From the NCBI GenBank assembly GCA_039180225.1, contig JBCDDQ010000112.1, forward strand, positions 1 through 14,470: a stretch of 14,470 nt of DNA, given 5' to 3'. Made by a program: the position numbers and the translations under genes. This document shows positions 7,034 to 14,420 of this stretch, piece after piece (the first letter of the stretch is position 1; each line of letters begins with the position of its first letter). The notes under the pieces were generated by a model. It saw only the letters and a program-made list of their open reading frames with translations. It was not told the DNA's origin and searched no databases. The stretch comes from JAAEUE01 sp039180225. GTDB taxonomy: Bacteria > Pseudomonadota > Alphaproteobacteria > Rhizobiales > CAJQND01.

Positions 7034-7055
7034 GGCACGATTTCTCGTTAGTCAA
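7027..7055 (-). promoter_or_regulatory. Possible promoter of the LysR-type gene
   Basis: The minus strand has TTGACT (7050-7055), a 17-base spacer and TAGAGC (7027-7032). The first box is 5/6 to consensus, the second only 3/6. Transcription would begin inside the palindrome, as expected for an autorepressed gene. If real, the TTG at 7055 is part of a promoter and not a start codon. Confidence 0.35.
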
Positions 7056-7096
7056 ACCGCAGCAATGCGCCGATGATCCCCCATGAACCTGAGTGT

Positions 7097-7103
7097 GAAA
7101 GGA
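7097..7103 (+). promoter_or_regulatory. Ribosome binding site of the SDR gene
   Basis: GAAAGGA lies 6 bases before the ATG at 7110. It favours a start at MSDQKVAL over the ATG at 7083, which has nothing comparable upstream. Confidence 0.7.
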
Positions 7104-7109
7104 CCGAAA

Positions 7110-7817
7110 ATGTCAGATCAGAAAGTTGCCCTCATCACCGCGGGCGGAAGCGGCATGGGGGCCGATGCGGCGCGCCAGTTGGCAAGCGATGGGTTCCGGG
7201 TTGGGATCCTGTCTTCCTCCGGTAAGGGCGAGGCGCTGGCCGCTGAGCTTGGCGGCTTTGGTGTGACCGGGTCCAACCAGAACATGGACGACCTTGAGCG
7301 TCTGGTGGATGGGGCGATGGACACGTGGGGCCGCGTCGATGTGTTGGTGAACAGCGCCGGTCACGGCCCCCGCGCGCCCGTGCTGGAGCTGAGCGATGCA
7401 GATTGGCACACAGGGATGGATGTCTACTTCCTCAACGCGGTGCGCCCGACCCGCCTTGTTACGCCGATCATGCAGGCGCAGAAAGCCGGAGCGATCGTCA
7501 ACATCTCCACCTTCGCGGCTTTTGAGCCGGACCCCACCTTTCCCACGTCGGGCGTCTTCCGGGCCGGGCTTGCCGCGTTCACCAAGCTGTTTTCCGACAA
7601 GTATGCAGCCGATAACATCCGCATGAATAACGTGCTGCCGGGCTTTATCGACAGTCTGCCGGAAACCGATGAGCGGCGCGAGCGCATTCCCATGGGGCGC
7701 TATGGGAAGTCGCTTGAGGAAGTGGCCTCACTCGTTGCCTTCTTGGCGTCGGACGGCGGGGCTTACATCACCGGACAAAACATTAGGGTGGACGGCGGCA
7801 TCACGCGCTCTGTCTAA
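7110..7817 (+). CDS. SDR-family protein with altered catalytic Tyr/Lys
   Basis: A 235-residue short-chain dehydrogenase/reductase-fold protein. The N-terminal dinucleotide motif appears as TAGGSGMG (10-17), followed by NSAG (81-84), NIST (131-134), the NNVLPGF segment (173-179) and the C-terminal YITGQNIRVDGG (219-230). In classical SDRs a YxxxK pair follows the catalytic Ser by 13 positions. Here, aligning the RAGLAAFTK helix without gaps, the Tyr position is Ser147 and the Lys position is Arg151; the Ser position is Thr134. The fold and coenzyme site look intact, so I infer either a divergent reductase mechanism or a binding role. It is divergent from the LysR-type regulator and is probably its target. 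The last 17 bases overlap the convergent putA. Confidence 0.88.
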   Translation: MSDQKVALITAGGSGMGADAARQLASDGFRVGILSSSGKGEALAAELGGFGVTGSNQNMDDLERLVDGAMDTWGRVDVLVNSAGHGPRAPVLELSDADWHTGMDVYFLNAVRPTRLVTPIMQAQKAGAIVNISTFAAFEPDPTFPTSGVFRAGLAAFTKLFSDKYAADNIRMNNVLPGFIDSLPETDERRERIPMGRYGKSLEEVASLVAFLASDGGAYITGQNIRVDGGITRSV

Positions 7818-10800
7818 GGGGCACTTCGCCAAAGGGCGGCTCGCTGCTGGCTGCCAGCAAAGAGGCGTTGCCGCCGGCTGCGGTGGTATCGATGCAGATG
7901 TGGCGTTCCAGCAGGCAATAGTCACGAACCACGGTCTCGCACACCAGAGGGATTAGCGGCCCTTCGCGGTTGGCCAGGGTGCGACGCACGGCAGCAAGAT
8001 GATCAGGTGCGGACCACAGGATCACCGCAGCAATGTTGTTTAGTTTTAAAAGCGCCCCCTCGTCCAAGACGCCAGGGATCTCGTTTTCCCTGTCAGCGCC
8101 TTCTGCAACGATGAGGCCGGTCCCGCCGCAGGCTTCAACCGCCTCTTTCTGCTCGCGCGCGGCCGCGATTGACGGCCCAAGACACAGGACAACTCCGCGC
8201 GGATGCAGGGACCAGCGGTTCGATTCCCCAGTAGGGCCGGGCAGATCAAGGGTGGTGATGGTTTTGCGGGGCCCGTGATGAAGTGCATCGATCGCGCTTT
8301 GAACGGCTGCCGGATCGGCCGCGCTCCCGGTCAGTTCTTCCGTCCAGCTGTTCTCTTCGGTGGTGAAGCGCCTCACATAGCGCGGCCCGCCCGCTTTGGG
8401 ACCGGTGCCCGACAGACCCTCACCTCCAAACGGCTGAGAGCCGACAATGGCGCCGATCTGGTTGCGGTTGATGTACATGTTGCCCACGTTGAGGGCAGAG
8501 GTGATCTGCTCCACCCGATCATCGATGCGGGTGTGAAGGCCGAACGTCAGCCCGTAGCCGCTGTGGTTGATGTCCGCCACAATATCATCCACCTCATGGG
8601 CCCTGAACGTTGCGATGTGCAACACGGGTCCGAAGATCTCCCGGTGCATGTCTTCCATGCCGTTCACGCGGAGCACGGCCGGTCCCACAAAGGTGCCCTC
8701 GCCGGGCGCGCTGAGGCGTTTGAGGAGACGACCCTCGGTGGCAGCCTGCTCAATATGGTGCTCAATCTCTGCGCGCGCGCTCTCAGTGATCACCGGTCCC
8801 ACATCGGTGGCGTACGCCCACGGGTTTCCGAGGGTGAGCTCGTCCATGGCGCCGAACAGCATCTGCTCAAAGCTCTGCGCGATATCTTCCTGCAGAAACA
8901 GGATGCGCAAAGCCGAGCAGCGCTGACCGGCCGATTGGAAAGCTGAAGCGATAATGTCTCTGACGGCTTGTTCGGGCAGAGCCGTTGAGTCCACGATCAT
9001 GGCGTTGAGGCCGCCGGTCTCGGCGATTAGCGGTGCCTGCGGCTGAAGATGCTCCGCCATGGACCGGTTCACCGTCATGGCGGTGGCCGTGGATCCGGTG
9101 AAGCAGAACCCATTGATGCGCGGGCTGCTGGTGAGCTTTGCGCCGACCACGCTGCCGCGCCCGGGGAGAAGCTGCAGCACATCTTTGGGCACGCCGGCCT
9201 CGTGCATGAGGCGCACGGCAATGGTGGCGATCACGGGTGTGGGATCTGCCGGTTTGGCGAGAACGGCGTTCCCGGCCGCCAAGGCGGCGGCGATCTGGCC
9301 GGTGAAGATGGCCAGGGGAAAGTTCCAGGGCGAGATGCAGGCGATGACGCCCCGCGCCGTCCGCTCTTCAGGCAGAAGTGCAGCTTGGGCGCCATAGTAC
9401 CGCAGAAAGTCCACCGCCTCGCGCAGCTCAGCCACGGCATCCAGCGGGGTCTTGCCCGCTTCCCGGGCGAGGGCGGCAAACAGCTCGCCGAAATTCTCTT
9501 CGTAAAGCTCTGAGGCTCTGGTTAGTATTGCCGCGCGGTCGGCGGCCGGTGTCTCGGTCCAGGCGCGGGCGGCGGCGATTGCGGCGTCTGTATCTGCCTC
9601 GCTTGCCCGCACGAGCCGGCCGATCCGGTCGCTTGGGTCGGCAGGGTTGGCAAGGTCGGTTGAAGCTGTGCCCTCATAGGGAACGGCGAGCAAAGGTTCG
9701 GCCGTCCATTTGTGGCTCTGGAAGCGGTATCGCGCCGTGTCGATCTCTTCCAGATCGTCCTCATTGTGCAGATCCCAGCCGCGGGAGTTGGTGCGTTCCG
9801 CGCCGTAGAGTTCAGCCGGCAGGCGGATGATGTCGCTTTGAAAGCTGGTGATCATTTCTGCGGCTTCAAATGGATCTGCCGCAACGGTTTCAGCCGGCAG
9901 TGAGGTGTCAACAATCTGGTTGACGAAGGACGAGTTGGCACCGTTCTCCAGAAGGCGGCGCACCAGATAAGCCAACAGGTCCTCATGCGCGCCCACGGGT
10001 GCGTAGATCCGGCAGCGGGTTTTCTCCGTCTCCAGAACAGCCTGGTGCAGGGCCTCGCCCATGCCATGAAGGCGCTGGAATTCGAAGGCTGAATTGTCTT
10101 CGGCAAGCTCTAGAATGGCTGAGACGGTGTGAGCATTGTGAGTGGCGAATTGCGGGAAGATCCTATGCGTCATCCCAAGCAGCATTTGGGCACAGCAGAG
10201 GTAAGACACATCTGTGGCGGCCTTTTGTGTGAACACCGGGAAGTTCGCCAAACCCTCAACTTGGGCGCGCTTGATCTCAGCATCCCAATAGGCACCCTTC
10301 ACGAGGCGCACCATGATCTTGCGGTCCAGTTCCTCGGCAAGTTGGTGAAGCCATCGGATCACATGGGGCGCCCGCTTGCCGTACGCTTGCACCACCACAC
10401 CGAAACCGTCCCAGCCCGCCAGGCGAGAATCGCGCAGCACGGCTTCGATCACGTCGAGAGAGAGATCCAGCCGGTCGGCCTCTTCGGCATCGATGTTGAG
10501 GCCCAGATTGCCGTTGCGCGCCTCAAGGGTGAGCGCCAGGGTGCGTTCCACCAGCTCCTCCATCACGCGCGCCTTCTGGCCAACCTCGTAGCGCGGATGG
10601 AGCGCGGAGAGTTTGATGGAAATGCCCGGATTGTCTCGTGGACTGGGGGCGGTGGCCTGCTTGCTGAGGGTTCGAATAGAGGCTTGATAGGCATCGTAAA
10701 AGGCGCGTGCATCCCGGGCCGTGAGCGCGGCCTCGCCCAACATGTCGTAGGAGTAGGTGTAACCCTTTTCTTCCATGGCGCCGCCGCGGGCCATGGCCCC

Positions 10801-11331
10801 TTCGATCGTCTCACCAAGAACGAACTGCCCGCCCAACACGCTCATGGCCTGGCGCACAGCGATGCGGATCACCGGCTCGCCCACGCGTTTGATCAGGCCT
10901 TGCAGGATGCCGGCCATGCCGTCGGAGGCCTCGTTCAGCACCTTGCCCGTGAGCAGCAGAGCCCATGTGGAGGCGTTGACAAGCGACGAGCTGGATTGGC
11001 CCAGATGCCGCCCCCAGGCGGCAGGAGCGATCTTATCTTCGATCAGCTCGTCTATGGTCTCCGCATCGGGAACGCGCAGCAGTGCTTCGGCCAGGCACAT
11101 GAGCGCGATGCCCTCCTTGGTGGAAAGGCCGTATTCAGCCAGAAAGCTCTCCATCATGCCGGGCTCGTCCTGGGCGCGGATGTCGAGCACCAGGGACGCG
11201 GCCCGCTCGGAGATGCGTTGGCGCTGATGCGCGCTGAGAGGGGAGGCGGCCTGAAGGTCACGCAAGGCTTGCGCCTCATCCATGAGGCAAGCTGACCGAA
11301 TGTTCCGTCTGATCGAAGCGAGGGGGGGCAT
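7801..11331 (-). CDS. putA: Bifunctional proline dehydrogenase / L-glutamate gamma-semialdehyde dehydrogenase PutA
   Basis: PutA oxidises proline to glutamate in two steps, passing the intermediate between domains. In this 1176-residue protein the FAD-dependent proline dehydrogenase barrel spans about 170-475, with SIKLSALHPRYE (238-249), VRLVKGAYWDAEIKRAQ (341-357), FATHNAHT (395-402) and the substrate-binding YLVRRLLENGANSSFV (455-470). The NAD-dependent aldehyde dehydrogenase spans about 540-1000, with Asn670, Lys693, FTGST (744-748), Glu771 and catalytic Cys805 in AGQRCSA. A C-terminal domain ends with TTAAGGNASLL, the conserved tail of long PutA proteins. There is no N-terminal ribbon-helix-helix domain, so unlike E. 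coli PutA it should not repress its own gene; length and domains fit type B. GGAGGA at 11341-11346, 9 bases upstream, supports the ATG at 11331. The putR-like gene is divergent. Confidence 0.97.
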   Translation of the reverse strand: MPPLASIRRNIRSACLMDEAQALRDLQAASPLSAHQRQRISERAASLVLDIRAQDEPGMMESFLAEYGLSTKEGIALMCLAEALLRVPDAETIDELIEDKIAPAAWGRHLGQSSSSLVNASTWALLLTGKVLNEASDGMAGILQGLIKRVGEPVIRIAVRQAMSVLGGQFVLGETIEGAMARGGAMEEKGYTYSYDMLGEAALTARDARAFYDAYQASIRTLSKQATAPSPRDNPGISIKLSALHPRYEVGQKARVMEELVERTLALTLEARNGNLGLNIDAEEADRLDLSLDVIEAVLRDSRLAGWDGFGVVVQAYGKRAPHVIRWLHQLAEELDRKIMVRLVKGAYWDAEIKRAQVEGLANFPVFTQKAATDVSYLCCAQMLLGMTHRIFPQFATHNAHTVSAILELAEDNSAFEFQRLHGMGEALHQAVLETEKTRCRIYAPVGAHEDLLAYLVRRLLENGANSSFVNQIVDTSLPAETVAADPFEAAEMITSFQSDIIRLPAELYGAERTNSRGWDLHNEDDLEEIDTARYRFQSHKWTAEPLLAVPYEGTASTDLANPADPSDRIGRLVRASEADTDAAIAAARAWTETPAADRAAILTRASELYEENFGELFAALAREAGKTPLDAVAELREAVDFLRYYGAQAALLPEERTARGVIACISPWNFPLAIFTGQIAAALAAGNAVLAKPADPTPVIATIAVRLMHEAGVPKDVLQLLPGRGSVVGAKLTSSPRINGFCFTGSTATAMTVNRSMAEHLQPQAPLIAETGGLNAMIVDSTALPEQAVRDIIASAFQSAGQRCSALRILFLQEDIAQSFEQMLFGAMDELTLGNPWAYATDVGPVITESARAEIEHHIEQAATEGRLLKRLSAPGEGTFVGPAVLRVNGMEDMHREIFGPVLHIATFRAHEVDDIVADINHSGYGLTFGLHTRIDDRVEQITSALNVGNMYINRNQIGAIVGSQPFGGEGLSGTGPKAGGPRYVRRFTTEENSWTEELTGSAADPAAVQSAIDALHHGPRKTITTLDLPGPTGESNRWSLHPRGVVLCLGPSIAAAREQKEAVEACGGTGLIVAEGADRENEIPGVLDEGALLKLNNIAAVILWSAPDHLAAVRRTLANREGPLIPLVCETVVRDYCLLERHICIDTTAAGGNASLLAASSEPPFGEVPLRQSA

Positions 11332-11354
11332 CGGTTGAAATCCTCCGAGGTGCT

Positions 11355-11390
11355 AATGACGATCAGTCTACCATTGTTTGCCAGGTCATT
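11355..11390. promoter_or_regulatory. Spaced inverted repeat in the putA-putR intergenic region
   Basis: AATGAC at 11355-11360 and GTCATT at 11385-11390 are perfect inverted half-sites 30 bases apart, about three helical turns, in the 121-base region between the divergent putA and putR starts. Lrp-family regulators bind as multimers to such phased sites, so this is a candidate PutR site. Each half-site is only 6 bases, so chance is not excluded. Confidence 0.35.
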
Positions 11391-11402
11391 CTGACTTATC
11401 AA
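11373..11402 (-). promoter_or_regulatory. Possible putA promoter
   Basis: The minus strand has TTGATA (11397-11402), an 18-base spacer and AACAAT (11373-11378), about 42 bases before the putA ATG. Matches to consensus are 5/6 and 4/6. The right half of the inverted repeat lies inside the spacer. Inference only. Confidence 0.3.
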
Positions 11403-11452
11403 CATGCCTTTCGTGCTATTTTACTCCGATTGATCGATGGATTTGCGTGCAG

Positions 11453-11926
11453 ATGGACTTTGAAAACCCCGATTCAAGTCAACTTGACCGGTATGAGCTG
11501 GCCATATTGGAGGTTCTGTCCCGGGATGGCCGGTTGCCCATCACCGAGTTGGCGGCCCGTGTCGGCCTGTCCAAAACCCCCTGTGCGGTGCGGTTCAAGC
11601 GCCTGTGTGATTTGGGTTACATAAGAGGGTTCCGCGCGGTGTTGGATCCGCAGCTCTTGAACCGCGAGCATGTGGCGTTCACGGAGGTCAAGCTCTCCGA
11701 CACGCGCGAGAGCGCTCTGGGTGCATTCAACGATGCGGTGTCCGCCATTCCGGAGGTGGAGCAATGTCACATGATTGCCGGATCGTTCGATTATCTCTTG
11801 AAGGTTCGCACGGCGGACATCCGGTCGTACCGGCGCGTGTTGGGTGAAACGATCTCGGCGCTCCCGTTTGTTGCCAGCACATCGACCCATGTGGCGATGC
11901 AGTCTGTGAAGGATGTTGAGTTTTAG
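11453..11926 (+). CDS. putR: Lrp/AsnC-family regulator, probable proline-responsive activator PutR
   Basis: A 157-residue Lrp/AsnC-family protein. The N-terminal helix-turn-helix (about 29-52) reads PITELAARVGLSKTPCAVR, and the C-terminal ligand-binding domain (about 75-150) has the family's AGSFDYLLKVRT. In Alphaproteobacteria a regulator of this type, PutR, is divergent from putA and activates it when proline is present; the C-terminal segment SYRRVLGETISALPFVAST resembles that group closely. Orientation and neighbour fit exactly. The ATG at 11453 is preferred, although no strong ribosome binding site precedes it and a GTG two codons upstream is possible; the longer frame from 11378 would run through the putA promoter region. 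It probably also controls its own expression. Confidence 0.88.
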   Translation: MDFENPDSSQLDRYELAILEVLSRDGRLPITELAARVGLSKTPCAVRFKRLCDLGYIRGFRAVLDPQLLNREHVAFTEVKLSDTRESALGAFNDAVSAIPEVEQCHMIAGSFDYLLKVRTADIRSYRRVLGETISALPFVASTSTHVAMQSVKDVEF

Positions 11927-11950
11927 GTTTTAAGAAAGGATCGGTTCCAG

Positions 11951-12367
11951 ATGAACCCCACCCCCTACTTGTTTTTCGATGGTACCTGCCGCGAAGCGCT
12001 GGAAACCTATGCGGAGATTTTTGGCGGCAAGATTGAGATGATGATGGCTTATGGCGATATGCCGCCGGGTGAGATGGACATCCCGGAAGGCCGCAAGGAT
12101 TGGATCGCCCATGGGGCTGTTGAGTTCGACGGCGGCTTGTTGATGGCGTCGGACGACGTCTCAGATGAGTTCCAGCCCATGAAGGGCTCGTCGGTCCATA
12201 TGGATCTGCCGACGGTTGAGACAGGCCGGGCCGCATTCGATGCGCTCGCTGAGGGAGGCGAGGTCGGCATGCCCTATCAGAAGACGTTCTGGACACCTGG
12301 CTTTGGCGTGTTGGTGGACAGGTTTGGGACCAGGTGGATGATCTCCACATCTGAGCCCTTGGAGTGA
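11951..12367 (+). CDS. VOC-family protein, PhnB-like
   Basis: A 138-residue protein of the vicinal oxygen chelate (glyoxalase/bleomycin resistance) superfamily, PhnB-like group. Visible family features are the start PTPYLFFDGTCREALETYAEIFGG split over residues 3-26, the central GGLLMASDD (61-69), and the closing block FWTPGFGVLVDRFGTRWMIS (113-132). The family folds as paired beta-alpha-beta-beta-beta units and usually dimerises; most members of this group have no proven reaction and the name PhnB does not imply phosphonate use. AAAGGA (11935-11940) lies 10 bases before the ATG. It follows putR by 24 bases, so read-through from putR is likely. Its stop is 2 bases before the tRNA 3' fragment, making it the last gene on the presumed host side of the junction. 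Confidence 0.9.
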   Translation: MNPTPYLFFDGTCREALETYAEIFGGKIEMMMAYGDMPPGEMDIPEGRKDWIAHGAVEFDGGLLMASDDVSDEFQPMKGSSVHMDLPTVETGRAAFDALAEGGEVGMPYQKTFWTPGFGVLVDRFGTRWMISTSEPLE

Positions 12368-12369
12368 AT

Positions 12370-12400
12370 TGGTAGCGGAGGAGGGACTTGAACCCCCGAC
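12370..12400 (-). other. tRNA 3'-end fragment, probable integration site (att)
   Basis: On the minus strand this 31-base stretch reads as the end of a tRNA: GTC of the variable region (12398-12400), a 5-base T-stem strand, the T-loop TTCAAGT (12386-12392), the second T-stem strand, the 7-base acceptor strand CTCCGCT (12374-12380), discriminator A and CCA (12370-12372). No matching 5' acceptor strand, D-arm or standard anticodon arm precedes it; instead the stop codon and last codons of the caspase-like gene are there. It is therefore a fragment, as left at the far end of an element integrated at a tRNA 3' end. From memory it resembles alphaproteobacterial tRNA-Met ends, but I do not assign the amino acid with confidence. 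Confidence 0.75.
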
Positions 12401-12420
12401 AACGCTGGGGCCGGGGCGTT
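12401..12420 (-). other. Short inverted repeat at the end of the caspase-like gene
   Basis: AACGC (12401-12405) and GCGTT (12416-12420) pair around a 10-base GC-rich loop. The repeat touches the caspase stop codon on one side and the tRNA fragment on the other. No T-run follows, so it is at best a weak terminator. It sits where an anticodon arm would be, but the loop is too long for one. Confidence 0.3.
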
Positions 12421-14420
12421 CAGTTCCTTCGGTCAACGCGGCTTGTCTCTGATAATATAATGAAGCGATCTCCAGCGCGGCGGAGGGTCAGTTCAAGAGT
12501 GCCGGTACCTGACGCAGTTTTCGCTTTTCTCGCAACGCGATACTTGAACCCCACTTTGACTGAATAGTCTCTCGGCGTACCCTTTTGCTCAATTTTAATG
12601 CTGTCTCCGTGCCTTGATACCGAATGAGAAGGCCAGCGGCGATAATAGCGTTGCTTGTCCGCCATAACACGTTTTCGCGAGATAAGGCCTCTGTCGTAGT
12701 ATCTTACCTTATCCGCATAGATTGTCGCTGACACTTCGTGATCTGCTCGGCCGTGACCAAAAAACCGTGAGTCAAGGAATTGGATAACTTGGGTGCGTAG
12801 CTCCGGGCGTTGTGAGGTCTCGTCACTCGGTTGACCGGATCTTGTGCGCGGCAGGGTTTGGTCATCCAGCGAAGTATAACGCTTAACCAGCTTTCCTGCC
12901 TCGTACTCCTCAAACTGTCGGCCATTCCACTTAAACACCCATTGATTGGCGCAGCCGGTGCCCCCGCAGATCTCGATTGCGTTGCCGGGCAACGCCTGCA
13001 CGCGCCAACCCATCGAGCTCTCTATGAGTTTTTCGACAATGGTGTCGTCAACCCTTTGCGCGGCGGTCCCGAACCCCGCGGAGGTCGCTCTAATGTTCCC
13101 GTTGTACTCCAGGATGCAAAGGTTGCCCCAAAAACCGCCCTGGGGTCGAGACATAATCCAAATATCTGGTCGGCGATTTCCATTAATGTCCAGCAACCCA
13201 ACATCAAGCGAGTCAAGTTCGTGGGCTGGAGATGTCGGGAGGCATTTGTCGAAAAACACCGTGGTGCCGTTGTCTTGCATTCTGGCCGTGAGGCCGTCGG
13301 CATTCGATACACTCAGCGTCAAGGTTTCGGTTTCGCCGTCTCGGTCAAAATCATAGCTCATACGAAAACCGAATGGTAACTTCGTGTTTGCAAAGAAACT
13401 CGGCCTACCCGTCTTTTCGAGTTTTTCCTTTAGCGTGAAACTCTCTCTGTCGTATCTGGCCGAAGCATACAATTCGAATTGGATCGATTCGACATCTGAG
13501 TTTTTTGTACTGTGCAGCTCGTTCACTGCCCTCTTGTTTCGCTCATATTCGCGACGGGATTGATCGCTGTAAAAGAAATACGTGAGCGCTTCTAAGTCTG
13601 CTTCTTTCTGGGAAAAATAATGGCGTCCAGTCCAGCTGAAACGAACCTCTGGTCGTTGCTTACCATTGGTTCTCTTTACGACATAGCTCGACGTTTCAAT
13701 GAACATACTGAGGATATCAAGATCGGTTCGGCCCAACGAATGCAGAAGACCTTCGACGAATGGGCTGTGCCCGCTGTTTCCGTCGAACGCAACCGCTCCT
13801 GCTTGAGCTGCGAATATGTAAACGGATTCTGTTTTCTGTCCGTTGGCGGAATCGGTGAGCCGCGCCAACCCCCTGGAGAGGCCGGCGCCTGATTTTTCGC
13901 CGATCCTTCCCAGAGCCTGCGCCGACTGTTGCATCAGCCTTGCTGTCTGCTTCTTGTCGAAGGGATTGTCCCGGCAGGCGTCTATGATAACAATCTGTTT
14001 TGTAACTCCCGATGCTTCGATCGAGCGGATGAGACCGCTCAAGTCGATTCCCAGGTCACGTTTCGTCTCGATCCGGTTGGGGTCAAAATCGACCGGTATC
14101 AGATAGTTCTTGTCAAAAAGTTGGATGCCGTGACCAGCGAAATAGAGCAATGCGGTGTCGGCGGTTGCAAGTTTCTTTGTGAACTTGGTGGCAGCTCTTC
14201 GAAACGCGCGATCATCTGCATCGAATGTTTCAATGACGTCGAACCCCAGGTGCTGAAGTTTATCTGACATCGCTTCTGCATCTCGGCGAGGATTCCTAAG
14301 GTGGGTGGCATGATGATATTTTGAGTTTCCCACCACCAGCGCAACGCGTTCTTGTGCTTGCGTCGGCATGGTCACGATCACGCTGAAAAACGTGAAGCAA
14401 AGGCAAATCAGGCGCATCAT
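12420..14420 (-). CDS. Secreted caspase-like (peptidase C14) protein with FG-GAP-like loops and NTF2-like tail
   Basis: A 666-residue protein. Residues 1-22 are a typical Sec signal peptide (hydrophobic core, then TQA before QE), so it is likely periplasmic or secreted. Residues about 24-268 are a caspase/metacaspase-like peptidase domain: ALVVGNSKY at the first strand, catalytic His97 in YFAGHG and Cys149 in IIDACRDNPF, then AAQAGAVAFDGNSGHSPF. The middle has two DxDxDG-like loops, DFDRDGETE (357-365) and DINGNRRPD (411-419), of the type found in FG-GAP/VCBS repeats that bind calcium. Residues about 545-663 look like an NTF2/SnoaL-like domain. GGGAG (14428-14432) lies 7 bases upstream of ATG 14420; the next codon is also ATG. 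The frame stays open to the window edge, but the signal peptide supports this start. GC content is much lower than in neighbours, suggesting transfer. Physiological role unknown. Confidence 0.88.
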   Translation of the reverse strand: MMRLICLCFTFFSVIVTMPTQAQERVALVVGNSKYHHATHLRNPRRDAEAMSDKLQHLGFDVIETFDADDRAFRRAATKFTKKLATADTALLYFAGHGIQLFDKNYLIPVDFDPNRIETKRDLGIDLSGLIRSIEASGVTKQIVIIDACRDNPFDKKQTARLMQQSAQALGRIGEKSGAGLSRGLARLTDSANGQKTESVYIFAAQAGAVAFDGNSGHSPFVEGLLHSLGRTDLDILSMFIETSSYVVKRTNGKQRPEVRFSWTGRHYFSQKEADLEALTYFFYSDQSRREYERNKRAVNELHSTKNSDVESIQFELYASARYDRESFTLKEKLEKTGRPSFFANTKLPFGFRMSYDFDRDGETETLTLSVSNADGLTARMQDNGTTVFFDKCLPTSPAHELDSLDVGLLDINGNRRPDIWIMSRPQGGFWGNLCILEYNGNIRATSAGFGTAAQRVDDTIVEKLIESSMGWRVQALPGNAIEICGGTGCANQWVFKWNGRQFEEYEAGKLVKRYTSLDDQTLPRTRSGQPSDETSQRPELRTQVIQFLDSRFFGHGRADHEVSATIYADKVRYYDRGLISRKRVMADKQRYYRRWPSHSVSRHGDSIKIEQKGTPRDYSVKVGFKYRVARKAKTASGTGTLELTLRRAGDRFIILSETSRVDRRN

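Noticed and set aside
8203..8946. A 247-codon open frame on the plus strand
   Set aside because: It is antisense to the aldehyde dehydrogenase domain of putA and shows no family features.
10129..11295. A 388-codon open frame on the plus strand
   Set aside because: It lies wholly antisense to the proline dehydrogenase part of putA, has no recognisable domain, and is the usual mirror frame of a GC-rich gene.
12370..12446. A complete tRNA gene on the minus strand
   Set aside because: Only the T-arm, 3' acceptor strand and CCA are present; the expected 5' acceptor strand and D-arm are absent and the region is coding sequence of the caspase-like gene.
13620..13892. Plus-strand frames within the caspase-like gene
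   Set aside because: They are mirror frames of a gene with a clear signal peptide and catalytic motifs on the minus strand.
14099..14344. An 81-codon minus-strand frame beside the caspase gene start
   Set aside because: It is a shifted frame of the same gene and has no independent support.
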